A stretch of DNA of 64,000 nt from Rhodopseudomonas palustris. GTDB taxonomy: Bacteria; Pseudomonadota; Alphaproteobacteria; Rhizobiales; Xanthobacteraceae. The notes below the pieces were generated by a model, which saw nothing but the letters and a program-made list of their open reading frames with translations, did not search any database and was not told where the DNA came from. Shown here piece by piece: positions 39,105 through 48,826 of the stretch. The stretch covers positions 2,170,001 through 2,234,000 of the forward strand of contig NZ_CP041387.1 in NCBI RefSeq assembly GCF_007005445.1, written 5' to 3'. The position numbers were made by a program, and so were the translations under genes. How positions within the stretch are numbered: position 1 is the stretch's first letter; every line of letters starts with the position of its first letter.

Positions 39105-39155
39105 TGGGCAAGCTCCGCTTGCTGGCGAGTTGCGAATAGCAAATGGCGAATGACG

Positions 39156-39770
39156 TCACGACTTCACTCCCGCCTTCTCGTCTCCGGGAAGAACCGGATA
39201 GTCAGCACCTTCCCAGGGCGATAGGAAATCGAACTTACGGAATTCCTGATTGAGCCGCACCGGCTCGTAGACGACTCGCTTCTGGTCGTCGTCGTAGCGA
39301 ACCTCGACGAAGCCGGAGAGCGGAAAATCCTTGCGCAGCGGGTGACCGTCGAAGCCGTAGTCGGTCAGCAGCCGGCGCATGTCGGGATGGCCGGTAATGA
39401 TGATGCCGTAAAGATCGTAGGCTTCGCGCTCGAACCAATCGGCGCCGGGGAATACATTGATGATCGAGGGCACCAGGGTGGTCTCGCCGACCTCCGCTTT
39501 GACCCGCACCCGCTCGTTCAGCTTCGGCGACAGCAGGTGGTAGACGATCTCGAATCGCTCGGCGCGGCCGGGATAGTCGACCGCCGTCATGTCGATGAAG
39601 CTGATGAAGCGGAAGCGCGGATCGTCGCGCAGCAGCCGCATCACCTCCACGATCTTGCCGGCATCGACGGTCAGCGTGAGCTGACCGAACGCGACAAAGT
39701 GACCGGTCGCGATGCCCGGCAAGGCGCCGACGATCGTCTGACCCAGGGTGTCGAGCCCGTTGTCGTCCAT
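39156..39770 (-). CDS. nuoC: NADH-quinone oxidoreductase subunit C
   Basis: This 204-residue 30-kDa-type subunit of the peripheral arm contains [32 protein letters not shown] sequence (signature near residues 115-145) and [20 protein letters not shown]. It lacks cofactors and supports NuoD. A 51-base gap separates it from nuoD. Confidence 0.96.
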   Translation of the reverse strand: MDDNGLDTLGQTIVGALPGIATGHFVAFGQLTLTVDAGKIVEVMRLLRDDPRFRFISFIDMTAVDYPGRAERFEIVYHLLSPKLNERVRVKAEVGETTLVPSIINVFPGADWFEREAYDLYGIIITGHPDMRRLLTDYGFDGHPLRKDFPLSGFVEVRYDDDQKRVVYEPVRLNQEFRKFDFLSPWEGADYPVLPGDEKAGVKS

Positions 39771-39782
39771 GAAACAGCCTTT

Positions 39783-40400
39783 TCAGCGTTCGATAGTGCC
39801 GGTTCGACGAATCTTCTTCTGCAGCAGCATCACGCCGTACAGCAGCGCTTCGGCTGTGGGCGGACAGCCGGGCACATAGATGTCGATCGGAACGATGCGG
39901 TCGCAGCCACGCACCACGGAATACGAATAATGATAGTAGCCGCCGCCGTTGGCGCACGATCCCATCGAGATCACGTAGCGCGGCTCCGGCATCTGATCGT
40001 AGACCTTGCGTAGCGCCGGGGCCATCTTGTTGGTCAGCGTGCCGGCGACGATCATCACGTCGGACTGCCGCGGCGATGCGCGCGGCGCGAAGCCGAAGCG
40101 CTCGGCGTCGTAGCGCGGCATCGAGAGCTGCATCATCTCGACCGCGCAGCACGCCAGACCGAACGTCATCCACATCAGCGAGCCGGTGCGCGCCCAGGTG
40201 ATCAGATCATCGGTCGCGGCGACGAAGAATCCCTTGTCGGAGAGCTCGCGGTTGACATTGAGAAAGAACGGATCGTTCGCCCCGACCGGTTTGCCGGTGC
40301 TGGGGTCGATGATGCCGGTTGCGGGCCGCGCGATCAGCGGCTGCGCGCCAACCGGATGTTGCGATGGCGTCGGCTGCATCGTCTCAGGCCTCAATCCCAT
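39783..40400 (-). CDS. nuoB: NADH-quinone oxidoreductase subunit B
   Basis: This 205-residue subunit carries cluster N2, the last electron donor to quinone. CCAVEMMQ has the tandem cysteines, and the others are in MGSCANGGG and [12 protein letters not shown] prefer the ATG at 40398-40400 (MGLRPET), which overlaps nuoA by 10 bases and resembles starts in related species. An internal ATG at 40379 would remove seven residues. Confidence 0.94.
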   Translation of the reverse strand: MGLRPETMQPTPSQHPVGAQPLIARPATGIIDPSTGKPVGANDPFFLNVNRELSDKGFFVAATDDLITWARTGSLMWMTFGLACCAVEMMQLSMPRYDAERFGFAPRASPRQSDVMIVAGTLTNKMAPALRKVYDQMPEPRYVISMGSCANGGGYYHYSYSVVRGCDRIVPIDIYVPGCPPTAEALLYGVMLLQKKIRRTGTIER

Positions 40401-40756
40401 TCCAGCGCGCCCTTCTTCCATTCGTAGGCAAAGCCGACGGTCAGGACGCCGAGGAACACCATCATTGACCAGAAGCCAGTCGCACCCAGCTTGCCGAAGG
40501 CCACCGCCCACGGAAACAGAAATGCGACTTCGAGGTCGAAGATGATGAACAGAATGGCGACGAGGTAGAATCTGACGTCGAATTTCATGCGGGCATCGCT
40601 GAAAGCATTGAATCCGCATTCATAAGCCGAGAGCTTTTCAGGATCCGGCTGCTGATACGCCACGGCGAATGGGGCGACCAGCAAGGCGAGGCTCAGACCC
40701 GCCGCAACGATGATAAAAACGACGATTGGCAGATAGTTAGACAGAATGCCGCTCAT
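40391..40756 (-). CDS. nuoA: NADH-quinone oxidoreductase subunit A
   Basis: This 121-residue three-helix membrane subunit has the conserved loop [20 protein letters not shown], including the cysteine exposed in the deactive form, and [24 protein letters not shown] second helix residues. It is the first gene of the nuo operon. The operon promoter should lie in 40757-41000, where I found no convincing consensus. Confidence 0.95.
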   Translation of the reverse strand: MSGILSNYLPIVVFIIVAAGLSLALLVAPFAVAYQQPDPEKLSAYECGFNAFSDARMKFDVRFYLVAILFIIFDLEVAFLFPWAVAFGKLGATGFWSMMVFLGVLTVGFAYEWKKGALEWD

Positions 40757-41066
40757 CCCGTTCCCTAACCCCGCGGCTTGTTGCGCTGCCGCAGACTCGT
40801 TCGCATTTGAATTGTTCTACCGCTTAGCGCAGTGCAACAGGGGGCGCAAGCCAAGCTGGGGCAAGACCGAGGGATTCCCCATGCATCCGGCGCCTATCGG
40901 TACGAATTCGTGACTCATCATTCACATTCGATCGTCTCAACCCCTTGGAAACCATACGGCCCGGGCACGAAACCATTTTCGGAACCGGCGAAACTTTCCT
41001 GAAACACACGCAAGGCTATCGTCGGTTTGTCGACGCGGCAACAACAAGCGCCGCGCGGAGGCAGCG
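40757..41066. other. Divergent intergenic region between nuoA and a small membrane-protein gene
   Basis: This region of about 310 bases must hold the start signals of the nuo operon (minus) and of the 64-residue gene (plus). Candidate -35 elements such as TTGCAC are present, but no full promoter, operator or RNA gene is convincing. Confidence 0.4.
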
Positions 41067-41261
41067 ATGAATCACTCCTTGCATTCAGCAGATCGTGCGA
41101 CCCACCTGAAGATCGTGGTGGTGGCCCTCATCGCAGGTATCAGCGTAGCCGCACTCGGGATCACGGCCCGCACCACTGCGAGCGACAGCCAAACCGCCCA
41201 CGTCATCAAGGCAACCAAGCAGATCGCTGTGACCGATTCCGGCCAGTCGACGGTGAGATAG
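41067..41261 (+). CDS. Small single-helix membrane protein of unknown function
   Basis: The 64-residue product has a polar N-terminus (MNHSLHSADRATHLK), one membrane helix (about 15-34, IVVVALIAGISVAALGI) and a short Ser/Thr-rich C-terminal part. The ATG is preceded by GCGGAGG at good spacing. I recall similar short proteins in Bradyrhizobium relatives but know no function. It faces away from nuoA. Confidence 0.7.
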   Translation: MNHSLHSADRATHLKIVVVALIAGISVAALGITARTTASDSQTAHVIKATKQIAVTDSGQSTVR

Positions 41262-41573
41262 CACTGAGCTCATCGCCGCGCATCGGCGGTAACACAGTGT
41301 TGAGAGAGGCCGCCATTGCGCGGCCTTCTGCATTTCGCGCCGGCCGAAGCCTTCACTTCCCAAAACCAGGGCAGCTCTGGCGGACAAGTCCCATGCCCAC
41401 GCGAGACGGCTCAGGCCGATCGCAGTTCCGCAACAATCAAGGCGATCGAAGCTGACCGCCGGCCAGCCTATCCGGCAACGAACACACGCGGCAGGCGTTC
41501 CGGGTCACTTGTTCTGTTGTGAGGTTTTGCTCTGGGGAAATCGCGGTGTCGCCAAATGCCGATATCGGCGAAA
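41262..41573. other. Gene-free region before tRNA-Asp
   Basis: No coding sequence is supported. A GC-rich hairpin (AGGCCG and CGGCCT, about 41307-41327) lies 46 bases after the small membrane-protein gene and may end its transcript, although the following T-run is weak. Confidence 0.4.
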
Positions 41574-41650
<77 letters not shown>

Positions 41651-41898
41651 GTGGTTTGCATCAACCGCGCAGGCGGTCGATTAAAGGGAGCGCAGACCCA
41701 AGTCAAGCGGGTTGCGCCCAGAGAATCCCATTCTCGTGCGGATAGCTCGATTTCTCCTTTAATGGAGGCATTTTTCGACACCCAGATGCAAATAATGCGC
41801 TGTTTACGGGGCAAACGACGTAGGCAGCGCCCACCCGAATCGTCTAAGCCCTGCTACGTCTTAGTTTCTAAGCCGCCACACAACAGCAGGAGGGCTAT

Positions 41899-42210
41899 AT
41901 GGCGAAGAAAGCAGTTGCCAAATCCGCAACGCCGGCGACGGTGACCCTGAAGCATCTCGCAGCAGCGCTCGCCGAAGAGCACGAGCTGTCGAAGAAGCAG
42001 ACCGAAGCCATTCTCGGCGACATGGTGACCCGCATCACCAAGCACCTGAAGAAGGGCGAGCGCATCCGCATCGTCGGCCTCGGCATTCTCCAGGTCCGCA
42101 AGCGCGCCGCCCGCATGGGCCGCAACCCGGCCACCGGCGAGCAGATCCAGATCAAGGCCAGCAAGAAGGTGGCGTTCCGCGCCGCCAAGGAGCTGAAGGA
42201 AGCGATCTGA
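41899..42210 (+). CDS. hupB: HU-family DNA-binding protein
   Basis: This 103-residue histone-like protein has a lysine/alanine-rich N-terminal extension of about 13 residues before the HU fold, and the DNA-binding arm region with GRNPATGEQIQIKASKKVAFRAAKELKEAI. It bends and compacts DNA as a dimer. AGGAGGG precedes the ATG. A clear terminator follows at 42334-42375. lon lies beyond a set of other genes; in many relatives it is the direct neighbour. Confidence 0.94.
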   Translation: MAKKAVAKSATPATVTLKHLAAALAEEHELSKKQTEAILGDMVTRITKHLKKGERIRIVGLGILQVRKRAARMGRNPATGEQIQIKASKKVAFRAAKELKEAI

Positions 42211-42333
42211 TCCTGCTTCCCGGGTCATCGGTTCGGGCGTCCGGCCTTCCGGATCGCTGGAATCAAGCTCGTCCCGCGCGGCGCTGGGGTCCGGTTCCCG
42301 ATTCGATCGGAGCGGGCTCCAGTTCAGATTGAA

Positions 42334-42375
42334 GAACGGCAGGCTTGGGCACCCGCCCCGCCTGCCGTTTCTTTG
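42334..42375 (+). terminator. Intrinsic terminator after the HU gene
   Basis: A 10-bp stem (AACGGCAGGC and GCCTGCCGTT) with a loop of about 16 bases is followed by TTCTTT on the plus strand. It stands 124 bases after the HU stop and before pepT. Confidence 0.7.
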
Positions 42376-42506
42376 TCAGACGCCCGGCAGACGTTTCGGG
42401 TGCGGGTCGCGCGTCACACCAGGACGAGATATCAACAGGAAAGCTCGCGACCGAACGCGCTTGATCGCCACGCCGCGGTGTTTGCGAGCCTGCAGGGAGT
42501 TCGGAT

Positions 42507-43760
42507 GTGACCGCGATTAACTTCGACTTCACCGTGTTGGAGCGTTTCCTCCGCTACGTCACCATCGACACCCAGTCGGATCCGGATTCCGATACCTGCC
42601 CCTCCACCGAGAAGCAGAAGAATCTCGGCGCGCTGCTGGCGGAGGAGCTACGCGAACTGGGCCTCGCCGACGCGCATCTCGACCAGCACGGCTACGTCTA
42701 CGCGACGATTCCGGCGACCTCGGCCAAGCCAAACGTTCCGGTGATCTGTTTCTGCGCCCACATGGACACCTCGCCCGATTGTTCAGGAGCCGGCGTCAAA
42801 CCGCAGGTGTGGAAGAATTATCAGGGCGGCGACATCGTTCTGCCGGGCGATGCGACCCAGGTGATTCGGCGCGCCGAGCATCCGGCGCTGTCGGAACAGA
42901 TCGGCCACGACATCGTCACCAGCGACGGCACCACCCTGCTCGGCGCCGACAACAAGGCCGGAATCGCCGAGATCATGGATGCGGCGCGGTTTCTGCTGGC
43001 GCATCCCGAGATCAAGCACGGCACGCTCAAGATCCTGTTCACCCCGGACGAGGAAATCGGTCGTGGCGTCGACAAGGTCGATCTGAAAAAGCTCGGCGCC
43101 GATTTCGCCTACACCATGGACGGCGAGAGCGCCGGCCATATCGAGGACGAGACCTTCTCGGCGGACAGCGCGGTGATCACCATCGAAGGCGTCAGCGCCC
43201 ATCCGGGATTCGCCAAGGGCAAGATCGAGCACGCCATCAAGATCGCCGCTGCGATCGTCGAGCGGCTGCCCAAGACCGGCTGCTCGCCGGAGACCACCGA
43301 AGGCCGCGACGGTTTCCTGCATCCGATCGGAATCAGCGGCACGCTGGAGAAGGCCAGCATCGGCTTCATCGTCCGCGACTTCACCGAGGCCGGGCTGAAG
43401 GACAAGGAGCTGCTGCTGCAGAGCATCGTCGAGCAGGTGATGCTGGATTATCCGCGCTCGCGCGCCAAGATCGAGATCCAGCCGCAATATCGCAACATGA
43501 AACAGGTGCTGGACCGTCATCCCGAGCTGGTCGAGAACGCCCGCGAAGCGATCCGCCGCGCCGGCCTCATCCCGGTCACCAGCGCGATCCGCGGCGGCAC
43601 CGATGGCGCCCGGCTGTCGTTCATGGGCCTGCCCTGCCCCAACGTGTTCGCCGGTGAGCACGCCTTCCACTCACGACTCGAATGGGTCAGCCGCCAGGAC
43701 ATGGAAAAGGCCGTCGAGACCATCGTGCAACTGGCGACGATCTTCGAACAGCAGGCGTAG
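42507..43760 (+). CDS. pepT: Peptidase T (tripeptide aminopeptidase)
   Basis: This 417-residue M20B dizinc peptidase removes N-terminal residues from tripeptides in the cytoplasm. Metal ligands are in AHMDTSPD (His85, Asp87), GADNKAG, PDEEIGRG (catalytic and ligand Glu), MDGE and AGEHAFHSRLEW. The start is the GTG at 42507 with CAGGGAG upstream; an overlapping ATG one base out of phase reads directly into a stop. No operon partner is seen. Confidence 0.95.
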   Translation: MTAINFDFTVLERFLRYVTIDTQSDPDSDTCPSTEKQKNLGALLAEELRELGLADAHLDQHGYVYATIPATSAKPNVPVICFCAHMDTSPDCSGAGVKPQVWKNYQGGDIVLPGDATQVIRRAEHPALSEQIGHDIVTSDGTTLLGADNKAGIAEIMDAARFLLAHPEIKHGTLKILFTPDEEIGRGVDKVDLKKLGADFAYTMDGESAGHIEDETFSADSAVITIEGVSAHPGFAKGKIEHAIKIAAAIVERLPKTGCSPETTEGRDGFLHPIGISGTLEKASIGFIVRDFTEAGLKDKELLLQSIVEQVMLDYPRSRAKIEIQPQYRNMKQVLDRHPELVENAREAIRRAGLIPVTSAIRGGTDGARLSFMGLPCPNVFAGEHAFHSRLEWVSRQDMEKAVETIVQLATIFEQQA

Positions 43761-43905
43761 CAGACGCATCGCAGCGAGCGGCTGCATCGCGCGACGACGC
43801 GCATAGCGGCCGCGATTTTGTCTCAATCGTTGGACCGCCACCCTGGAATCAGTTCTGAGTTCCCGTGCCGCACGGTCATGCCTGCGCGCGACACGGAGAG
43901 CTCGG

Positions 43906-45150
43906 ATGATTTGCGCCCGCTTCGTATCTTTGGCGTCTGCTCGAAGGATCGGGATTGTCACGCTGATCGCGGGCGCGCCCATGCTCCTCGGTGCCTGCAA
44001 GGAGCAGAATACATACGCCGCGCCGCCACCGGCGAAGGTCACGGTGGCCAAGCCGACCCAGGCGCCGGTGACGCTGTATGCGGAATTCACCGGCAACACC
44101 GCGCCGGTCGCCTCGGTCGATCTCGAAGCGCGGGTGCAGGGCTTTATCGAGAGCATCGACTATCTCGACGGTGAAGCGGTCAGGAAGGATCGCGTGCTGT
44201 TCAAGATCGAGCGCGCGCAATACCAGGCCCAGGTCGACCTGCAGCAGGCGCAGCTCGACGGCACCAAGGCCAAGCAGGCCAACGCCCAGCGCGAAGCCGA
44301 CAGGCAGTCGATCCTCGGCCAGAAAGACGTCGCCTCGCAGCGCAACGTTGACGACGCCCAGACCAATCTGGCGGCGGCCAACGCCCAGGTCGCCGCCGCC
44401 CAGGCGTCGCTGGCGCTGGCCAAGACCTCGCTCGGCTACACCACGGTGGCGGCGCCGTTCGACGGCGTCGTGACCCGCCGCCTGGTCAACGTCGGCACCC
44501 TGGTCGGCTCGGCCGGCGCCACCAAGCTCGCCACCATCCTTCAGGTCGATCCGCTCTACGTCTATTTCAACATCACCGAGCAGCAGCAGATCAATCTGCG
44601 TGACGCACTCGCCAAGCGCGGCAAGACGCTGAAAGATATGCGCGAAGAGCGGCTGGAGCTGCCGATCGAGGTCGCGCTGTCGTCCGACACCACGTTCCCA
44701 TACGCCGGCAAGGTCGACTACATCGCGCCGCAGGTCGATCCGGCCACCGGCACCCTGCAGCTCCGCGGCTCGCTGCCGAACAAGGACGTGGCACTGGTGC
44801 CCGGCCTGTTCGTCCGGGTCCGGGTCGCGGTCGGCAAGCTCGACGACGCGCTGCTGATCAACGACACCGCGGTGATGTCGAACCAGACCGGCAGCTACGT
44901 CATGGTTGTCGGCGCCGGAGACGTGGTCGAGCAGCGCCAGGTCACGCTCGGGCCGCAGGAGGGGCAGCTCCGCGTCATCACCAAGGGATTGAAGGCCGAC
45001 GACCGGGTGGTGATCGGCGCGATCCAGCGCGCCATCGCCGGCAACACCGTGGCGCCGGTGGCGGGGACCATGGCGGCCGCCCCGACGGCGCCGACCCCGG
45101 CACCTGCCGCACTGAGCCCTGGAGCCCAATCCGGCACCGCGAAACCCTGA
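43906..45150 (+). CDS. RND efflux periplasmic adaptor (AcrA/HlyD family lipoprotein)
   Basis: The 414-residue protein has a signal with lipobox LLGAC (Cys31), so it is anchored in the inner membrane. A biotinyl-lipoyl domain, a long alpha-hairpin coiled coil rich in Ala/Gln (about 100-170), a beta-barrel and a membrane-proximal domain follow. The C-terminus is a Pro/Ala-rich tail. It ends 28 bases before the transporter gene, forming a two-gene pump operon. An outer-membrane TolC-like partner is not in the window. Confidence 0.93.
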   Translation: MICARFVSLASARRIGIVTLIAGAPMLLGACKEQNTYAAPPPAKVTVAKPTQAPVTLYAEFTGNTAPVASVDLEARVQGFIESIDYLDGEAVRKDRVLFKIERAQYQAQVDLQQAQLDGTKAKQANAQREADRQSILGQKDVASQRNVDDAQTNLAAANAQVAAAQASLALAKTSLGYTTVAAPFDGVVTRRLVNVGTLVGSAGATKLATILQVDPLYVYFNITEQQQINLRDALAKRGKTLKDMREERLELPIEVALSSDTTFPYAGKVDYIAPQVDPATGTLQLRGSLPNKDVALVPGLFVRVRVAVGKLDDALLINDTAVMSNQTGSYVMVVGAGDVVEQRQVTLGPQEGQLRVITKGLKADDRVVIGAIQRAIAGNTVAPVAGTMAAAPTAPTPAPAALSPGAQSGTAKP

Positions 45151-45178
45151 TCCGATCGGCCCTCACGAGGCGTTGCCC

Positions 45179-48100
45179 ATGTTCTCGCGCTTCTTCATCG
45201 AACGGCCGGTGCTGTCCAACACCCTCGCCTTTCTGATCATCCTGCTCGGCGCCCTGGCGCTGATGCGGCTGCCGGTGTCGCAATATCCCGATGTGGTGCC
45301 GCCGACGGTGTCCGTCTCGGCGAGCTATCCCGGCGCCAGCGCCCGCACCGTGATGGATTCGGTGGCGCTGCCGATCGAGCAGCAGGTCAATGGCGTCGAG
45401 GGCATGATCTACATGCAGTCGACCAGCGCCAGCGACGGCAGCTACAATCTGGTCGTCACCTTCGACATCGGCACCGATCCGAACATGGCGCAGGTGCTGG
45501 TGCAGAACCGGGTGTCGCTGGCGACCGCGCAACTGCCGGCCTCGGTCTCGACCCAGGGCCTGAACGTCAAGAAGAAGTCGACCTCGATTCTGCAGTTCGT
45601 CAGCCTGGTTTCGTCCGACAGCCGCTACGACAATCTGTTTCTCTCCAACTACGCCAAGATCAACATTCAGAACGAGCTGGCGCGGCTGCCCGGCGTCGGC
45701 GACGTCTCGGTGCTCGGCTCCGGTTCGTATGCGATGCGGATCTGGCTCGATCCGGACAAGCTGCAAAGCTACGGCCTGACGCCGAGCGACGTGGTCAGCG
45801 CCGTGCAGCAGCAGAGCAACCAGGTCACCGCCGGCTTGGTCGGCGGCCCACCGGCGCCCTCGATCGTCAATTTCCAATACGCGCTCGACGTCGTCGGCCG
45901 GTTCAACGAGGCCACCGAGTTCGAGAAGATCGTGGTCAAGGCGATCGACCAGGGCGGCGGCCAGTTGGTGCGGATCGGCGATATCGGCCGGGTCGAACTC
46001 GGCGCCTCGTCCTACGGCCAGACCGCAACGCTCGACGGCAAGCCCTCGGCTGCGATCGCGATCTCGCTGCTGACCGGCGCCAACGCGCTGTCGGTGGCGC
46101 AAGCGGTCAACGCCAAGATGAAGGAGATGGCCGGCGCGTTCCCGACCGGTCTCGACTACAAGGTGTCGTTCGACAGCACCAAGTTCATCACCGCCTCGGT
46201 CGACGAGGTCTATGAGACGCTGATCATCGCCGCCGTGCTGGTGCTGTTGGTGATCCTGATGTTCCTGCAGGACTGGCGGGCGATGCTGGTGCCCGCCACC
46301 ACCGTGCCGGTGACGATCATCGGCGCATTCGCGGCGATGGCGGCGATGGGCTTCACCGTCAACACCACCAGCCTGTTCGCGCTGGTGCTGGCGATCGGCA
46401 TCGTGGTCGACGACGCCATCGTCATCGTCGAAGGCGTGTCCCGGCACATCGCCGGCGGGATGTCGAGCCGCGAGGCCGCGGTGAAGGCGATGTCGGAGCT
46501 GTTCGGCCCGATCATCGGCATCACTTTGGTGCTGATGGCGGTGTTCCTGCCGGCGGCCGCGATCTCCGGGCTCACCGGCAAGATGTATCAGCAGTTCGCG
46601 CTGGTGATCGCCGCCACTGCGCTGATCTCGGCAATCAACGCGGTGACGCTGAAGCCGACGCAATGCGCGCTGTGGCTGCGCGCGCCGGTGCCGCCGGAGC
46701 AGCGCAATGTCGTCTACCGAATTTTCAACGCGGTGTATGCGCGCTGCGAGACGGTGTATGCGGCGCTGATCCGCCGGCTGGTGGCGTTCAGCATTCCGAC
46801 CACGATCGTCGGGCTGGCGCTGATCGGGGTCGCGTTCTACGGCCTGTCGCGGGTGCCGACCGCCTTCCTGCCCTCGGAAGACCAGGGCTATTTCATCGTC
46901 AGCCTGAAGCTGCCGGATTCGGCCTCCGCCGGCCGCAGCGAAGCGGCGGTGGCCAAGGCGGTCGAGCTGGTGCGCAAGACCGCGGGCGTCGAGAGCGTGA
47001 TCGGCGTGTCGGGCATCTCGCCGCTCGACAACAACGCCACGATGTACAACGCCGGCATGCTGTACGTCGTGCTGCGCGACTGGGACCAGCGCAAGACCAA
47101 GGATCTGAGCATCGACGCGATCGCCGCCAGGGTGCGGGCCGCGCTGGCCACGCTCGACACCGCGACCGCCTTGGTGCTGATGCCGCCGCCGATCCAGGGC
47201 ATCGGCAACACCTCGGGCTTCACCATGATGGTGGAGATGAAGAACGGCAGTTCGGATTTCCTGGCGCTGCAGAACGCCGCCCAGCAGCTCGCCGCCAACG
47301 CCTCGACCCAGAGCGCCATCACCCACGCGGCCTCGACCTTCAACGCCGACGTCAAGCAGCTCCGCCTGGTGGTCGACCGGATGAAGGCAGAGACGCTCGG
47401 CGTCACCGTCGGCCAGGTGTTCTCGGCGGTCGAAAGCTATCTCGGCTCGACCTATGTCAACCAGTTCACCAAGTTCAACAACGTGTTCCAGGTCTACGTC
47501 CAGGCCGACGCGCCGTTCCGGCTGCGGCCCGGCGACGTGCTGAAGCTGAAGGTCAAGGGCTCGAACGGCCAGATGGTGCCGGTCGGCGCCGTCGCCTATC
47601 TGACCGACGAGGTCGGGCCGCCGCTGATCACGCTGTACAATCTCTACCCCGCCGCAACCCTGGTCGGCAGCCCGGCGACCGGCTTCAGCTCCGGCGAAGC
47701 GATGTCGCTGATGAGCGAAGTCGCGGCCAAATCGCTGCCGTCGTCGATGGGCACGGCCTGGACCGGGATGTCGTATCAGGAACAGGTGGTCGGCAATCAG
47801 ATCTACTACGTGTTCACGGTGGCGCTGCTGCTGGTGTATTTCGTGCTCGCGGGCCAATACGAGAGCTGGCTGCAGCCGCTCGCCGTGATCCTGGCGGTGC
47901 CGCTGACCCTGCTCGGTACCGTGGCGGCGCTGGAATGGTCCGGCCTGCCGAACGATCTCTATACCCAGATCGGCATCGTGCTGCTGATCGCGCTGGCGGC
48001 CAAGAACGCGATCCTGATCGTCGAATACGCCCGCGAGAAATGTATCGAAGGCATGCCGGTGGCCGAAGCCGCCATCGAGGCGGCGCGGCTCAGGTTCCGG

Positions 48101-48319
48101 CCGATCCTGATGACCTCGTTCGCCTTCATCTTCGGCATGCTGCCGCTGGCGCTGGCGACCGGCGCCGGTGCCGGCGCCCGGGTATCGCTCGGTATCGCAG
48201 TGGTCGCCGGCATGCTGGCCTCGACCGGCCTCGCCGTTCTGTTCGTGCCGGCGTTCTTCGCGGTGCTGCAACGGATGGGGACGCGGCGCGAGCCTGCGGC
48301 CTCTCCGGCCGAGGGCTGA
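45179..48319 (+). CDS. RND efflux transporter (AcrB/HAE1 family)
   Basis: This 1046-residue inner-membrane drug/proton antiporter begins MFSRFFIERPVLSNTLAFLI. Twelve helices and two large periplasmic loops are visible. The proton relay is intact: LAIGIVVDDAIVIVEG (Asp pair in helix 4) and LAAKNAILIVEYA (Lys in helix 10). The ATG at 45179 has CACGAGG upstream; a TTG two codons earlier is less likely. No local regulator gene (TetR or LysR type) adjoins it, so substrate and control are unknown. Confidence 0.95.
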   Translation: MFSRFFIERPVLSNTLAFLIILLGALALMRLPVSQYPDVVPPTVSVSASYPGASARTVMDSVALPIEQQVNGVEGMIYMQSTSASDGSYNLVVTFDIGTDPNMAQVLVQNRVSLATAQLPASVSTQGLNVKKKSTSILQFVSLVSSDSRYDNLFLSNYAKINIQNELARLPGVGDVSVLGSGSYAMRIWLDPDKLQSYGLTPSDVVSAVQQQSNQVTAGLVGGPPAPSIVNFQYALDVVGRFNEATEFEKIVVKAIDQGGGQLVRIGDIGRVELGASSYGQTATLDGKPSAAIAISLLTGANALSVAQAVNAKMKEMAGAFPTGLDYKVSFDSTKFITASVDEVYETLIIAAVLVLLVILMFLQDWRAMLVPATTVPVTIIGAFAAMAAMGFTVNTTSLFALVLAIGIVVDDAIVIVEGVSRHIAGGMSSREAAVKAMSELFGPIIGITLVLMAVFLPAAAISGLTGKMYQQFALVIAATALISAINAVTLKPTQCALWLRAPVPPEQRNVVYRIFNAVYARCETVYAALIRRLVAFSIPTTIVGLALIGVAFYGLSRVPTAFLPSEDQGYFIVSLKLPDSASAGRSEAAVAKAVELVRKTAGVESVIGVSGISPLDNNATMYNAGMLYVVLRDWDQRKTKDLSIDAIAARVRAALATLDTATALVLMPPPIQGIGNTSGFTMMVEMKNGSSDFLALQNAAQQLAANASTQSAITHAASTFNADVKQLRLVVDRMKAETLGVTVGQVFSAVESYLGSTYVNQFTKFNNVFQVYVQADAPFRLRPGDVLKLKVKGSNGQMVPVGAVAYLTDEVGPPLITLYNLYPAATLVGSPATGFSSGEAMSLMSEVAAKSLPSSMGTAWTGMSYQEQVVGNQIYYVFTVALLLVYFVLAGQYESWLQPLAVILAVPLTLLGTVAALEWSGLPNDLYTQIGIVLLIALAAKNAILIVEYAREKCIEGMPVAEAAIEAARLRFRPILMTSFAFIFGMLPLALATGAGAGARVSLGIAVVAGMLASTGLAVLFVPAFFAVLQRMGTRREPAASPAEG

Positions 48320-48408
48320 CGCCCGAAACCGTCACAAAGCTGGATCAGCCCTGCGCCGGTCCCGCTCGCCTTGCACAGACCATGGCGCCCGCGGTAGATA
48401 GGCGCGGC

Positions 48409-48485
48409 GGGCGGCTAGCTCAGCTGGTTAGAGCATCTCGTTTACACCGAGAGGGTCGGGAGTTCGAATCTCTCGCCGCCCACCA
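48409..48485 (+). tRNA. tRNA-Val (TAC)
   Basis: The 77 bases form a cloverleaf with acceptor stem GGGCGGC and GCCGCCC. The D arm has AGCTCAGCTGGTTAGAGC, the anticodon loop TTTACAC has anticodon TAC, the T arm has GAGTTCGAATCTC, and the CCA is encoded at 48483-48485. Confidence 0.96.
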
Positions 48486-48826
48486 AGCGTTTCTGCTCCC
48501 CTTCCTGTCGTGTCCTCATCGCGACCGCTCAGCGGCCGGAAATCGACCGGTCGTGGCTGCGATTGGGCTCGCCTCCCCGAGAACGAGGAAATTCTGCTGC
48601 GCTGGTGAACGATCTCCGAACGCGCCAGGGGTGGTCGGTCGCGGACAGGTGCGGATTTTTCTCAGGGGTGCGGCGGCGCACGCTTTTTCGTGCAGCATGA
48701 TACCGGCACTCGCGAAACCCGCCGGCACTGTGCCTGAAAGCGGCGAATGTGCCGGTAAATGTACTAACCAGATATCCATCTACCCACGGTAGTGAGGGGG
48801 AGTTCACGACGCCGCTGGGGTGGTCA
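48486..48826. other. Gene-free region between tRNA-Val and the GGDEF-EAL gene
   Basis: No coding region or RNA is supported. The last 100 bases are the least GC-rich and should contain the promoter of the downstream gene. An in-frame GTG at 48749 would extend that gene by 26 codons but lacks a ribosome-binding site. Confidence 0.4.

Noticed and set aside
44978..48271. A minus-strand open frame of about 1100 codons opposite the RND transporter
   Set aside because: It is an antisense shadow of a clear transporter gene and carries no recognisable domain.
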